From assembly GCA_030827135.1 (NCBI GenBank), contig JAURFE010000003.1, forward strand, positions 76,923-140,922: a stretch of DNA of 64,000 nt. The letters run 5' to 3'. This DNA comes from Vicinamibacterales bacterium. GTDB lineage: Bacteria; Acidobacteriota; Vicinamibacteria; Vicinamibacterales; SCN-69-37. Below are positions 34,257 through 43,030 of this stretch, in pieces. Each line of letters opens with the position of its first letter. The first letter of the stretch is position 1. The position numbers were made by a program, and so were the translations under genes. The notes under the pieces are model-generated. The model had not been told where the DNA came from. It saw only the letters and a list, made by a program, of their open reading frames with translations, and did no database searches.

Positions 34257-35201
34257 ATGAACCGGCACGACGTCGAAGCCGCAGCCCGCAGGCTTCGTGT
34301 CTGCCGGACGCCCCTGCTCAGGTCCGCATGGCTCTCCGGCCGCTGTCAGGCCGAGGTCTGGATCAAGCTCGAATCGGTCCAACCCGGCGGATCGTTCAAG
34401 ATCCGCGGCGCCTACAACGCCCTGATGCAGCTGCGCGCCAACCATCCTGGCGTCAATGAGGTGGTCACCGCCTCTGCCGGCAACCACGGCGTGGCCATGT
34501 CACTGGCCGCGCGCGACCTGGGTATCGCACTCCGCGTCCACGTCCCGAAGACTGCGCCTGAGGCCAAGCGCAAGACGCTGGTGGCCAACGGCGCACAACT
34601 CATCGAGCAAGCCGACTACGACGCCGCCGAACAAGGCGCGCGCGACGATGCGGAGGCGAGTGGCACGATGTACATCTCGCCATATAACCACCCCGATGTC
34701 ATCGCCGGCGCGGGCACGGTCGCGCTGGAAATGCTCGAGGACAGGCCCGATCTCGATGCCATCGTGGTGCCGCTGGGCGGTGGCGGCCTGCTGGCCGGTG
34801 CGGCGCTTGTCGCCCAGGACCACGTGCGGCGCGTGCGCGTGATCGGCGCGGAAGCTGAAGCCTCACCGGTGTTCACGGCGGCGCTGGCGGCCGGTGAGAT
34901 TACACCTGTCGAGGTCCATCCAACCCTGGCCGACGGCCTCGCGGGCAACCTGGAGCCCGGGAGCCGGACGTTTGATGTGGTGCGCGATCTCGTGGACGTC
35001 GTCGCGCTTGTGGCCGAGTCCTCAATCGAAACGGCCATGCGGTCGCTCGTCTGGCGTGAGCGGTTGATCGCCGAAGGCGCCGGAGCCACCGGTGTCGGCG
35101 CACTGCTGCAAGGCGGTCTCGGGCTCGAAGGCGCACGCGTGGGTGTGATGGTGACTGGCCGGAACGTGGACGAGGCCGTCCTGCGGCGGGTCCTTGCGTA
35201 G
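34257..35201 (+). CDS. Threonine/serine dehydratase (PLP)
   Basis: 314 residues, fold-type II PLP enzyme. The Schiff-base Lys48 is in GGSFKIRGAYNAL, and SAGNHGVAMSLAA and VPLGGGGLLAGAAL (phosphate loop) follow. The length fits a catabolic or biosynthetic serine/threonine deaminase without a regulatory ACT domain. Product: 2-oxobutanoate or pyruvate plus ammonia. It overlaps the MFS gene by 8 nt. Confidence 0.92.
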   Translation: MNRHDVEAAARRLRVCRTPLLRSAWLSGRCQAEVWIKLESVQPGGSFKIRGAYNALMQLRANHPGVNEVVTASAGNHGVAMSLAARDLGIALRVHVPKTAPEAKRKTLVANGAQLIEQADYDAAEQGARDDAEASGTMYISPYNHPDVIAGAGTVALEMLEDRPDLDAIVVPLGGGGLLAGAALVAQDHVRRVRVIGAEAEASPVFTAALAAGEITPVEVHPTLADGLAGNLEPGSRTFDVVRDLVDVVALVAESSIETAMRSLVWRERLIAEGAGATGVGALLQGGLGLEGARVGVMVTGRNVDEAVLRRVLA

Positions 35202-36399
35202 CCTCCTCGCGCTCATCCGCACGAACAGGAACTTCCGCTTCCTCTGGTTCGGCCAGATCGTCAGTCAACTCGGCGACTGGTTCAACACGGTCGCCATCTT
35301 CGCGCTGCTGTTTCAACTGACGGGGTCGGCGACGGCCGTCGCTCTGCTCATGGTCCTCCAGGTGCTTCCGGTCGCCATCGTCGGCCCCGCCGCAGGCGTG
35401 GTGGTCGACCGGCTCGACCGCCGGAAGATCATGATTGCGGCCGACATCGCGCGCGGTGTGGCCGTCCTCGGACTGCTGTTCGTTCGCACACCCGAGACGG
35501 TGTGGCTCGCCTACGTCGTCACGGCGGTGATGGTGTCGGCGAGTGGCTTCTTTGAACCCGCGCGATCAGCGACCGTGCCCACGATCGTCGAGCGAGATCG
35601 CCTGGTGGCCGCAAACGCCATTTCGACCGGGACGTGGTCCGCGATGCTCGCCATCGGCGCGTCTCTGGGCGGCCTCGTGGCGGCCACACTTGGACGCGAT
35701 GCGGCGTTCCTCATCAACGCGTCGTCGTATTTCCTGTCGGCGGTCTTCCTCTGGCAGATGCGTGTGCCGGCCAGGCCAGCTGGACTACGTGCGTCGGCTG
35801 GTTTGAAGGGGGTTGCCGAAGGTCTGGCGTACATGCGCACACATCGGGACGTGGCGCGTATCGCCCTGGTGAAGGGAGGCTGGGCGCTGGTGGGCGGTGC
35901 GTTGCTGCTGCTGACGGTGTTTGGAGACCGGGTCTTCCGCATCGGCGATTCGAGTGACGCGGGCATCGGCGTGCTCTACGGGGCACGGGGTATTGGCGCG
36001 ATGGCCGGGTCGCTCATCGTCTCCGTCCTGGCGGCCCGTCAACGGAATCTGGTCCGCATGATTGGCCCGGCGTATCTCGCCGCGGGCGCCTGCTACGCTT
36101 CGATTGGGATCTCGCCCACGATCTGGATCGCCGCGCTGGCTGTCATTGCTGCGCACGTCTTCGGATCCATCCTGTGGGTCTCGAGCAACGTGCTGCTGCA
36201 GCTGAATGTCCCAGATGAATTTCGCGGTCGTGTTTTTGCCGCCGAATTGTTTGCCCTGGCGGTGGTTCAGGCCACCGTGTCATACCTCACTGCCACCGCA
36301 CTCGACGTCTTCCACTTCTCGCCACAGGTGCTCGTGGCGATCGTCGGGGGTTCGTTGTGGATTCCCGGGCTGTACTGGCTTGCGCGGCGCACGGGTTGA
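35194..36399 (+). CDS. MFS transporter (EntS/DHA3-like)
   Basis: 401 residues with 12 predicted helices. The start is TTG inside the end of the dehydratase gene (MRSLLALIRTNRNFRFLWFG, 'NRNFRFLW' being typical). The loop 2-3 motif VVDRLDRRKIMIAADIARG (in part) marks the MFS of the EntS/macrolide-type DHA3 family. It probably exports a small metabolite or drug; substrate unknown. Confidence 0.88.
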   Translation: MRSLLALIRTNRNFRFLWFGQIVSQLGDWFNTVAIFALLFQLTGSATAVALLMVLQVLPVAIVGPAAGVVVDRLDRRKIMIAADIARGVAVLGLLFVRTPETVWLAYVVTAVMVSASGFFEPARSATVPTIVERDRLVAANAISTGTWSAMLAIGASLGGLVAATLGRDAAFLINASSYFLSAVFLWQMRVPARPAGLRASAGLKGVAEGLAYMRTHRDVARIALVKGGWALVGGALLLLTVFGDRVFRIGDSSDAGIGVLYGARGIGAMAGSLIVSVLAARQRNLVRMIGPAYLAAGACYASIGISPTIWIAALAVIAAHVFGSILWVSSNVLLQLNVPDEFRGRVFAAELFALAVVQATVSYLTATALDVFHFSPQVLVAIVGGSLWIPGLYWLARRTG

Positions 36400-36413
36400 T
36401 CTACCATTCCCTC

Positions 36414-36776
36414 ATGGCCAAATACGTTGACGGATTTCTGATTCCAATCCCAACCAGGAACATTGCCGCGTACAAGAAGCTGGCGAAGAAGGCGAGCAAG
36501 GTGTGGCTCGATCACGGCGCGCTGGCGTACTTCGAGACGACGGGTGACGACCTGGCTGTGAAAGGTGTCGTATCGTTTGCGAAGGTCGCCAAGGCCAAGC
36601 GGAACGAAACCGTGATCCTCTCGTGGATTGTCTACAAGTCGAAGGCGCACCGGAACGCGGTGAACAAGAAGGTGATGGAAGACCCGCGCATCGCCAACTT
36701 CGATCCGGAGATCATGCCGTTTGATTCGAAGAAGATGACCTACGGCGGATTCAAAGTACTCGTCGAGGGGATATAA
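36414..36776 (+). CDS. DUF1428 family protein
   Basis: 120 residues from ATG 36414 (MAKYVDGFLIPIPTRNIAAYKKL). The family's sequence is clear: YVDGFL.PVP, AKAKRNETVILSWIVYKSKAHRN, MPFDSKKMTYGGFKVLV. It has a dimeric alpha-beta barrel fold of unknown function. The 3' end overlaps the convergent MOSC gene by 26 nt. Confidence 0.9.
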   Translation: MAKYVDGFLIPIPTRNIAAYKKLAKKASKVWLDHGALAYFETTGDDLAVKGVVSFAKVAKAKRNETVILSWIVYKSKAHRNAVNKKVMEDPRIANFDPEIMPFDSKKMTYGGFKVLVEGI

Positions 36777-37353
36777 GAGCCCGGCTACTCCGGATTACGT
36801 CGCCCTGGCGAATGCGACCGGGTGTCACCACTCGTGCGTTGACCCCTCGAAGTCCGAGCGCGCGGCCTTCCGGCGAGTTCACCCACTTCAGCGCGTCGAG
36901 GCCGAACCGCGCCGAGAACTTCCCGCAGCCGGTATGGGGCTGATCGGTCACCTCAATCACGGCTTCGCCGATTGACAGCCGGGTGCCAGGCGGCAGGTTG
37001 TCCTGGCTGAGGTCAAGATCCACAAACAGCTGATCTCCGGCGAGGGGCCAGCGCGTCATCGGACCAGCGATCGCTGCAATCACCCGCGCGTTCATCAGGT
37101 TGAGCTGCATGTTGGGATGTGGGCCGCCATCGGCCGTGCGCGAACTCCCCCGCAACCGCCAACTGTCTCCGACCAGACCGTCCGTCAGCGACAACTCGCC
37201 TTCAGCGATCACCTCCCGGGCATCCACCTTCGGCCGCCGGACGATCAGCGCCAGCACACCGGTCTCGCGCGGAGATCGCCGGACATGGTCCAGGCACGCT
37301 CCGAGATCCTCGATCGAACGCGGGGTGGGACCGGACGGCGGAAGACAGACCAT
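36751..37353 (-). CDS. MOSC-domain protein
   Basis: 200 residues. A central MOSC-like barrel shows GELSLTDGLVGDSW, DLSQDNLPPGTRLSIG, and HTGCGKFSARFG with the conserved Cys expected to carry sulfur or molybdenum cofactor. MOSC proteins deliver sulfur for Moco-dependent and other enzymes. The start ATG overlaps the stop of the carbonic anhydrase gene (TGATG). Confidence 0.85.
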   Translation of the reverse strand: MVCLPPSGPTPRSIEDLGACLDHVRRSPRETGVLALIVRRPKVDAREVIAEGELSLTDGLVGDSWRLRGSSRTADGGPHPNMQLNLMNARVIAAIAGPMTRWPLAGDQLFVDLDLSQDNLPPGTRLSIGEAVIEVTDQPHTGCGKFSARFGLDALKWVNSPEGRALGLRGVNARVVTPGRIRQGDVIRSSRALISPRRVL

Positions 37354-37967
37354 CAGAGATCGAAGAAGTCGACCCGGCCCGTTTCCAGTGAGTACTCGGC
37401 CCCCACGATCAGCAGCCCATCGTGCCGGACGAGGTGTTCAAGAACCTCGGACCCATGCCGCAGCTGGTTGACCGACATGCGGATGTTCGCGCGGCCCGCC
37501 TCATGAATGAGTTCATCAGGGCGCTCACGAAGATTGGTCGCGAGCAACGGCTCCACCGAGGGGCGCACCCTGTCGACAATCGATCGGAGGTTCCTCGACT
37601 GGTCGGGCAATGGCCGCTTCAGCTGCTCCACGGTCGCGACGATCGCCCCACACCGCGAGTGGCCCAGAACCACCACCAGCCGCGTGCCGAACTGCTCGGC
37701 GGCGAACTCCACGCTCCCGATTTGTGATGGCGCGACAATGTTGCCGGCCACCCGGATGACAAACAGGTCTCCAAGCCCCTGGTCAAAAATGATCTCGGCC
37801 GGCACCCGGGAGTCCGAGCAGCCCAGGATAATCGCAAACGGCTCCTGGCTTTCCGCCACCTCCCGCCGCCGGGCCCGATCCGTCACCGCCTCACTGGTTG
37901 TGCCATCGTCCCGGAACCGGTGGTTGCCTTCGCGCAGACGTTCGAGTGCTTCGTGGGCGGAAATCAT
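37353..37967 (-). CDS. Beta-class carbonic anhydrase
   Basis: 204 residues from ATG 37967 (MISAHEALERLREGNHRF). Zinc ligands: Cys50 and Asp52 (CSDSRVP), His103 and Cys106 (GHSRCGA), with Arg54 completing the Asp/Arg dyad. It interconverts CO2 and bicarbonate. It lies 39 nt from the divergent MDH-like gene and is coupled to the MOSC gene. Confidence 0.95.
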   Translation of the reverse strand: MISAHEALERLREGNHRFRDDGTTSEAVTDRARRREVAESQEPFAIILGCSDSRVPAEIIFDQGLGDLFVIRVAGNIVAPSQIGSVEFAAEQFGTRLVVVLGHSRCGAIVATVEQLKRPLPDQSRNLRSIVDRVRPSVEPLLATNLRERPDELIHEAGRANIRMSVNQLRHGSEVLEHLVRHDGLLIVGAEYSLETGRVDFFDL

Positions 37968-38006
37968 TCGGGTGCCAGTATCGCATGGGCGATAGAATCT
38001 CTGCCG

Positions 38007-38843
38007 ATGTCGATCGTTGCCATTCTCGGAGCTGGCCCCATCGGCGCCAGCGTGGCCCAGGCCCTCGCGAGCCGTGCGCGCGTGCGGGATGTCCGCCTCA
38101 TCGATGACGCCGCAGCAGTTGCCGCCGGCAAGGCACTCGACATCCAGCAGTCGGGACCGATCGAGGGTTACGACACGCGAGTGTCGGGCATCGGCGACGT
38201 GTTGGCTGCCGTCGGCGCGGACGTGATTGTGATCGCAGACGCTCACATCGACGGCGAATGGACCGGCGACCGCGGACTCGCACTGGTCCGGCGACTGGTC
38301 TCCGCAGGTGCAGCTGGGCCGTTCGTCTTCGCAGGTCCCAATCAGACGTGGCTGATGGAAGCCGCCGCGCGTGAACTCCGGCTGACGCCCGAGCGCATCG
38401 TGGGCAGCGCAGCTGCGGCGATGACGGGCTCGGCCCGCGCGCTGGCGGGCCTTGAATGTGACGGATCAGGCGCTGATGTCGGCGTCACCGTCTGCGGGCG
38501 ACCGCCGGCGCTCGTCGCCGCGTGGTCCGCTGCCACGGTCGGCGGGTCGCTGCTGACCGATCGCGTGCCTGCCCATCGCCTCCGCGCCCTGTCGCAGCAA
38601 CTCGCGTCCCAGTGGCCACCTCGCCCATACGCGATCGGTGCAGCCACCGCGCCGATTGTGGAAGGGCTGTTGAGCGGCACCCGCTGCCACACGCCCGGCG
38701 TGACGATTCTCACTGGCGAGTTCGGACTGCGGGGTCTGGCGTGCCTGATGCCCCTGACCCTTGGTGGCGGGCGGATTCAGGCGCGCATCGTTCCGTCGCT
38801 CAGCGCGCAGGAACGTACAGACGTGTTGAACTCGTTGGGGTGA
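38007..38843 (+). CDS. Malate/lactate dehydrogenase-like protein without catalytic residues
   Basis: 278 residues, shorter than the 305-320 of MDH/LDH. The N-terminal NAD fold is clear: IVAILGAGPIGASVAQALA, then RLIDDAAAVAAGKALDIQQSGP (in part), the 'GKALD' of MDH. Where MDH has the catalytic GxHGD loop this protein has VTVCGRPPALVAAW with no His, and the 'TNPVD' loop is AGPNQTWL. It may bind a dinucleotide but is unlikely to oxidise malate. Its role is unknown. The gene ends 2 nt before a hairpin repeat. Confidence 0.75.
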   Translation: MSIVAILGAGPIGASVAQALASRARVRDVRLIDDAAAVAAGKALDIQQSGPIEGYDTRVSGIGDVLAAVGADVIVIADAHIDGEWTGDRGLALVRRLVSAGAAGPFVFAGPNQTWLMEAAARELRLTPERIVGSAAAAMTGSARALAGLECDGSGADVGVTVCGRPPALVAAWSAATVGGSLLTDRVPAHRLRALSQQLASQWPPRPYAIGAATAPIVEGLLSGTRCHTPGVTILTGEFGLRGLACLMPLTLGGGRIQARIVPSLSAQERTDVLNSLG

Positions 38844-38845
38844 CT

Positions 38846-38872
38846 GGCCGCCTCAAGTTCAGGCGGCCCTAC
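38846..38872. repeat. Hairpin repeat (CTAC tail), supplies lipB stop
   Basis: The stem GGCCGCCT / AGGCGGCC is perfect, the loop is CAAGTTC and the tail is CTAC. The minus strand of the tail reads TAG, the stop of lipB (38869-38871). It lies between convergent genes. Confidence 0.88.
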
Positions 38873-39531
38873 GTACGTGTTCCAAACTCCGCAGTAAAGG
38901 CGCGCTCGACTGAGGCCTCGACCTCGGCCATCGGCACGCCGCGACCGAGTTCCTGTTCAATCGACGTCACGCCTCTGTCAGCAATCCCGCACGGAACGAT
39001 CAGCCGGAAGTGACGCAGGTCCGTGGCAACGTTCAGTGCGAAGCCGTGACTCGTAATCCAGCGGCTGATACGCACGCCAATCGCCGCAATCTTGCGTTCC
39101 TTCCCGGCCTCGCCCACCCAGACGCCCGAAAGGCCCTGCACGCGCGTGCCGGTGACTCCGAAATCGCGCAATGCCTGGATCAGGACTTCTTCCAGGTCGC
39201 GCACGTATCGATGAACATCGCAGCGGTTGGGCCGCAAGTCGAGGATGGGATACCCCACGAGTTGTCCTGGGCCGTGGTAGGTGACATCCCCGCCACGCCC
39301 GGTTTCGTGCACGACCACACCCTCGCGCGCGAGTTCCGCCTCGGACGCGACGATGTGGTTGGGCCCCTGGCGTGTCTTCACGCCCAGGGTGATGACAGGC
39401 GGATGTTGCAGCAGCAGTAACGTGTCGCTGATCGTCCCGGCCCGGCGCTCCTCGACTAACGCCGCCTGCAACTCAAGCCCGGCAGCGTAATCAACAACTC
39501 CTGGACGCCTCGTCTCCAAGGACCCCGGCAA
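38869..39531 (-). CDS. lipB: Octanoyl-[ACP]:protein octanoyltransferase LipB
   Basis: 220 residues from a TTG codon. RGGDVTYHGPGQLVGYP (79-95), GRKIAAIGVRIS-type KIAAIGVRIS with Lys147, and PCGI with nucleophile Cys181 are all conserved. It transfers octanoate from ACP to lipoyl domains such as the E2 encoded next to it (3 nt away, same operon). The stop codon is contributed by the hairpin repeat. Confidence 0.95.
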   Translation of the reverse strand: MPGSLETRRPGVVDYAAGLELQAALVEERRAGTISDTLLLLQHPPVITLGVKTRQGPNHIVASEAELAREGVVVHETGRGGDVTYHGPGQLVGYPILDLRPNRCDVHRYVRDLEEVLIQALRDFGVTGTRVQGLSGVWVGEAGKERKIAAIGVRISRWITSHGFALNVATDLRHFRLIVPCGIADRGVTSIEQELGRGVPMAEVEASVERAFTAEFGTRT

Positions 39532-39534
39532 GCG

Positions 39535-40890
39535 TCAGACCCAGGACTCTTCGAAGTTCTGCAACCGTTCCTTGAGCGCCTGGAGGAACCGACCGGCATC
39601 GGCCCCATCGATCAGCCGATGGTCGTAGCCGAGCGTGAGATAGCAGATGGGACGAATGGCGATCATGTCGTCCACCACCACCACGCGCTTTTCCACGGTG
39701 CCGACACCGAGGATCGCAACCTGCGGTTGACTGATGACCGGCAACCCGAACGTGGCGCCGAAGATGCCGGGGTTCGTAATCGTGAACGTCCCGCCCTGCA
39801 CTTCTTCAGGCTTCAGCTGCTTGCTGCGCGCGCGGCCCGACAGATCCTGAATCGCGCGGCACATGCCGATCATGTTGCGCTCATCGGCGTTCCTGATGAC
39901 CGGCACGATCAATCCGGCATCCAGCGCGACGGCGATCCCCAGGTTGATGTCGCGTTTGTAGACGATGTTGTCACCGTCGATCGAGGCGTTGGTGAACGGG
40001 AAGTGCCGAATCACGTCCACCGTGGCTTTCGCGATAAACGCGGTGTACGTCAGCTTCAGCCCGGCCGCCTCGTATTCAGCCTTCTTCTTCGTGCGAATCT
40101 CGTCGATGCGGCCGAAGTCCACCTCGTACGCCGAGTACACGTGCGGCGACGTGCGCAGGCTCATCACCATGTGTTCGGCGATCTTCTTGCGCATCACGCC
40201 CATCGGCTCAATCCGCACGTTTTCGCCTGGCGCGAACGGCTTCGCGGTTGGGAGTACGTGGGGCGCGCTGGGCTGGAGCGCGCCGGCGGTCGATTGTGCA
40301 GGTTGGGTAGGGTTGGGTACGTAGGGCGCGCTGGGTTGTAGCGCGCCAGCCGTGCCGGCGCCGCTCGCCACAAAGGCTTCAATGTCCTTCTTCGTCACGC
40401 GACCCGAGATGCCGGACCCGTTCAGCTTGCTGATGTCGATGCCGTGTTCCCTGGCGATATTCCGCACCACAGGTGACGACTTGGTGCGCAGGCGGCCCTC
40501 GAGTGAATCCTCGGAGGGTGCGGGTGGTGTAGGTGGCGTAGGCGGTGCAGGTGCGGATGACGTGACCAACGCCGGCGTGGACGACGCGACGGCAGCCGCG
40601 GGAGCCGCGGCTGCTGCCGGGGCCGCCTGTGTCGCACCTGCGGGCTTCTCACCCGCCGCGCCGATCAAGGCGACTACGCTGTTGATGGGGACCGTCTCGC
40701 CTTCCTTCACGCTGATGTCGAGCAGCACGCCGGCTGCGGGCGACGGAATTTCCGCGTCCACCTTGTCGGTCGAGATCTCGAACAAGGGCTCATCCTTGTC
40801 CACCGAATCGCCGACCTTCTTGATCCAGCGGACGACCGTGCCTTCCGCAATTGACTCGCCCATCTGGGGCATCGTGACTTCGACTGCCAT
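39535..40890 (-). CDS. 2-oxoacid dehydrogenase E2 (dihydrolipoamide acyltransferase)
   Basis: 451 residues. Lipoyl domain 1-80 with Lys43 (STDKVDAEIPSP); Ala/Pro linker; E1/E3-binding domain about 135-172 (VVRNIAREHGIDISKLNGSG); a second linker; then the catalytic domain about 225-451 with YDHRLIDGADAGRF (His424, Asp428). It could serve succinyl, branched-chain or acetyl transfer; the sequence does not decide. The second linker (about 176-215) contains two copies of the hairpin repeat read as AGALQPSAPYV and AGALQPSAPHV. It is encoded with lipB and lpdA. Confidence 0.92.
   Translation of the reverse strand: MAVEVTMPQMGESIAEGTVVRWIKKVGDSVDKDEPLFEISTDKVDAEIPSPAAGVLLDISVKEGETVPINSVVALIGAAGEKPAGATQAAPAAAAAPAAAVASSTPALVTSSAPAPPTPPTPPAPSEDSLEGRLRTKSSPVVRNIAREHGIDISKLNGSGISGRVTKKDIEAFVASGAGTAGALQPSAPYVPNPTQPAQSTAGALQPSAPHVLPTAKPFAPGENVRIEPMGVMRKKIAEHMVMSLRTSPHVYSAYEVDFGRIDEIRTKKKAEYEAAGLKLTYTAFIAKATVDVIRHFPFTNASIDGDNIVYKRDINLGIAVALDAGLIVPVIRNADERNMIGMCRAIQDLSGRARSKQLKPEEVQGGTFTITNPGIFGATFGLPVISQPQVAILGVGTVEKRVVVVDDMIAIRPICYLTLGYDHRLIDGADAGRFLQALKERLQNFEESWV
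40258..40284. repeat. Hairpin repeat, coding, in E2 linker (copy a)
   Basis: Minus orientation: stem GGCGCGCT / AGCGCGCC, loop CCAGCCC, tail CCAC. Translated on the minus strand as AGALQPSAPHV. Confidence 0.85.
40321..40347. repeat. Hairpin repeat, coding, in E2 linker (copy b)
   Basis: Minus orientation: stem GGCGCGCT / AGCGCGCC, loop ACAACCC, tail CTAC. Translated as AGALQPSAPYV, in the same frame as copy a. Confidence 0.87.
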
Positions 40891-40913
40891 CTCGTTACGC
40901 TCCGGCTCAACTC

Positions 40914-41016
40914 GGGTTCATGGTTCATCGGTTCATCGGTTCATGGTGCTGGTTCGGGGTGCGTTGGAAACTCTGAATCAGCACCGATGAACCGTGAACC
41001 GATGAACCATGAACCA
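40914..41016. repeat. GGTTCA-type satellite forming an inverted repeat
   Basis: In the 134-nt gap between E2 and lpdA, GGTTCAT units (40914-40950) face their complement ATGAACC units (40981-41016) around a spacer of about 30 nt, giving an imperfect stem of about 35 bp. A smaller relative is at 43394-43424. Confidence 0.8.
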
Positions 41017-41024
41017 TAAGGGCT

Positions 41025-42455
41025 CTACATATGAATTGCGGCGCCGTGCACGGCGTGCGCCGCCTCACCCACCGCCTCCGACATCGTCGGATGCGCGTGA
41101 ATGGTGCGGATGAGTTCTTCGACCGTGGCTTCTAGGCGCAGCGCGACGCCGGCCTCCGCCACGAGTTCCGTCGCGCGGGGGCCGATCATGTGAACGCCGA
41201 GCAGTTCGTCGTACTTCTTCTCAGCCACGATCTTCACGAAGCCTTCGGTTTCATTCGCGATCTTCGCGCGACCGAGCACACCGAACGGAAAGATGCCGAC
41301 GCGCACGTCGTACCCGCGGGCGATGGCTTCCTTCTCGGTGAGGCCGATGCTGCCGATCTCCGGATCGCAGTAGGTGCAGAACGGCACGTGGTCGTAGTTG
41401 ATCGGCTTCACGTCGTGCCCGGCGATCCGTTCCGCCAGCAGGATGCCTTCGGCTGACGACAGGTGCGCCAGCTGCGGGTGCGGCCTGGTGCCCATGGTGA
41501 TGACGTCGCCGACGGCCGAGATGCCGGGGACGTTGGTGCGGAACAGGTCGTCGACCTTGATGTAGCCGCGCTCCATTACGAGTCCCACGCCTTCCGCGCC
41601 GAGTCCGTCGGTCATGGGACCGCGGCCGGTCGCGACGAGCAGTTTGTCGACCGTGAGCGTTTCCGGTGCCGCATCACCCGTCTGCATGGTGATGGCGACC
41701 TGACCGTCCTTCACGGCAGCCGCGGTGACTTTTGTGCCGGTCTTGACCGAGATCTTGCGCTTCTTGAACGCCTTCTCGAGTTCGGCGGACACCGCCTCGT
41801 CTTCGTTCGGCACCAGCCGCGGCAACAACTCGATGATTGTGACGTCGCTGCCGAAACGGCGATAGATGGACGCGAACTCGACGCCGACGGCGCCGCTGCC
41901 CATGATGGCCAGCGACGGCGGAACGTCGGCCAGACCGATCGCTTCGTCCGACGTGATGATCGACGTGCGGTCAATCTCGATGCCCGGGACGCTGCGCGCG
42001 TAGGACCCGGTGGCCACGATGATTTCTTTCGCCTGGAGTGTGGTGGCTGTTGCGCCGGTGACGTCAACGCGGCCGTTGCCGGCCAGGCGCGCGGAGCCCT
42101 TCACCCACTCAATCCTGTTTTTCTTGAAGAGAAATTCGACGCCCTTGGTGAGGCCTGTGACGACTTTGGTGCGTCGCGTGTTGACCCGCGTCATGTCGAT
42201 GCCCGGCTTCACGTCGCCGAGCGTGATGCCCCACTCCTTCGCGTCCTGCGCAATTTTGAGCGCATGGGCGTGTTCGAGCAGGGCCTTGGTCGGAATACAA
42301 CCCCAGTTGAGGCAGGTGCCTCCCAGGGATGGCTGCCGTTCGACGACCGCGACCGTGAGTCCAAGTTGTGCGGCCCGAATGGCCGCGACGTACCCGCCGG
42401 TGCCGGCGCCGATGACGACGACGTCAAACTCCTGTGCCACGCGAGGTCCTTCCAT
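41025..42455 (-). CDS. lpdA: Dihydrolipoyl dehydrogenase (E3)
   Basis: 476 residues. FAD motif VVVIGAGTGGYVAA, redox disulfide Cys48/Cys53 in GGTCLNWGCIPTK, NAD motif IMGSGAVGVEFA and the C-terminal HAHPTMSEAV with the catalytic His. It reoxidises dihydrolipoyl groups of E2 with NAD+. The start may be ATG 42455 or the internal GTG at 42440 (VAQEFDVVV). Two hairpin repeats lie just upstream. Confidence 0.96.
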   Translation of the reverse strand: MEGPRVAQEFDVVVIGAGTGGYVAAIRAAQLGLTVAVVERQPSLGGTCLNWGCIPTKALLEHAHALKIAQDAKEWGITLGDVKPGIDMTRVNTRRTKVVTGLTKGVEFLFKKNRIEWVKGSARLAGNGRVDVTGATATTLQAKEIIVATGSYARSVPGIEIDRTSIITSDEAIGLADVPPSLAIMGSGAVGVEFASIYRRFGSDVTIIELLPRLVPNEDEAVSAELEKAFKKRKISVKTGTKVTAAAVKDGQVAITMQTGDAAPETLTVDKLLVATGRGPMTDGLGAEGVGLVMERGYIKVDDLFRTNVPGISAVGDVITMGTRPHPQLAHLSSAEGILLAERIAGHDVKPINYDHVPFCTYCDPEIGSIGLTEKEAIARGYDVRVGIFPFGVLGRAKIANETEGFVKIVAEKKYDELLGVHMIGPRATELVAEAGVALRLEATVEELIRTIHAHPTMSEAVGEAAHAVHGAAIHM

Positions 42456-42462
42456 GAGTGCT

Positions 42463-42489
42463 GGCCGGCTGAAACCCAGCCGGCCCTAC
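42463..42489. repeat. Hairpin repeat (CTAC tail) upstream of lpdA, copy 1
   Basis: Stem GGCCGGCT / AGCCGGCC, loop GAAACCC, tail CTAC. A second copy starts 11 nt after it. Confidence 0.88.
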
Positions 42490-42499
42490 ATGCGCTGGT

Positions 42500-42526
42500 G
42501 GCCGGCTGCACCCCAGCCGGCCCTAT
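42500..42526. repeat. Hairpin repeat (CTAT tail) upstream of lpdA, copy 2
   Basis: Stem GGCCGGCT / AGCCGGCC, loop GCACCCC, tail CTAT. It is in tandem with copy 1, before the terminator of the HU gene. Confidence 0.88.
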
Positions 42527-42566
42527 GTACGGCAGCCCGCCCTGCGCACCAACACAGCACGTTAAC

Positions 42567-42610
42567 AAAAAAAGACGCCCGTCGGCCAGCACCACGCTGA
42601 CCAACGGGCG
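42567..42610 (-). terminator. Rho-independent terminator of the HU gene
   Basis: On the minus strand, arms CGCCCGTTGGTCAGC and GCTGGCCGACGGGCG (15 bp with one or two non-Watson-Crick pairs) enclose GTGGT and are followed by TC and seven T. It lies 28 nt after the HU stop. Confidence 0.85.
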
Positions 42611-42637
42611 GAACATATTCCCGGCTGCCGCAGTCGG

Positions 42638-42937
42638 CTACTTGCGCGGGAGGACGGCGTCCTTGAGCTGTTTCGCGATACGCGCCTTGACCACGGTCTT
42701 GGCGGGAATCTTGATCGTCTCGCCAGTGGCCGGATTGCGGCCGTCACGAGCCTGGCGGTGCTGCACGACAAGTTTGCAGATGCCGGGGAGCGTGAACTCA
42801 CCTGTCCGCTTCAGCTCCTTCTCAGACAACACCAACAACTCTTCGAAGAGGTCGCGCACAACGGTTCGCTTCATGTCGAACTTGTCAGCAAAATGCGCGA
42901 ACAGCTCCATCTTGCCCATGCGGCGGGCGTCAGCCAT
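42638..42937 (-). CDS. HU-family DNA-binding protein
   Basis: 99 residues from ATG 42937, preceded by AAGGAG at good spacing. [21 protein letters not shown].., [28 protein letters not shown] (given in part) and [21 protein letters not shown] are typical of HU/IHF. The usual 'GFG' turn is FTLPGI. It binds and bends DNA as a dimer. It is terminated by the hairpin at 42567-42610. Confidence 0.93.
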   Translation of the reverse strand: MADARRMGKMELFAHFADKFDMKRTVVRDLFEELLVLSEKELKRTGEFTLPGICKLVVQHRQARDGRNPATGETIKIPAKTVVKARIAKQLKDAVLPRK

Positions 42938-43030
42938 GTGGTAACTCCTTGTTGTAAAAGCGGCGGGTATCGTAGCCCCGCCCCCGGCGGGTGTCAATCG
43001 GCCCCGCCCCATGCTGACTACAATACCAGC

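Noticed and set aside
41463-42944. Long + strand open frame opposite lpdA and HU
   Set aside because: Composition is that of an antisense shadow and both minus-strand genes have firm motifs.
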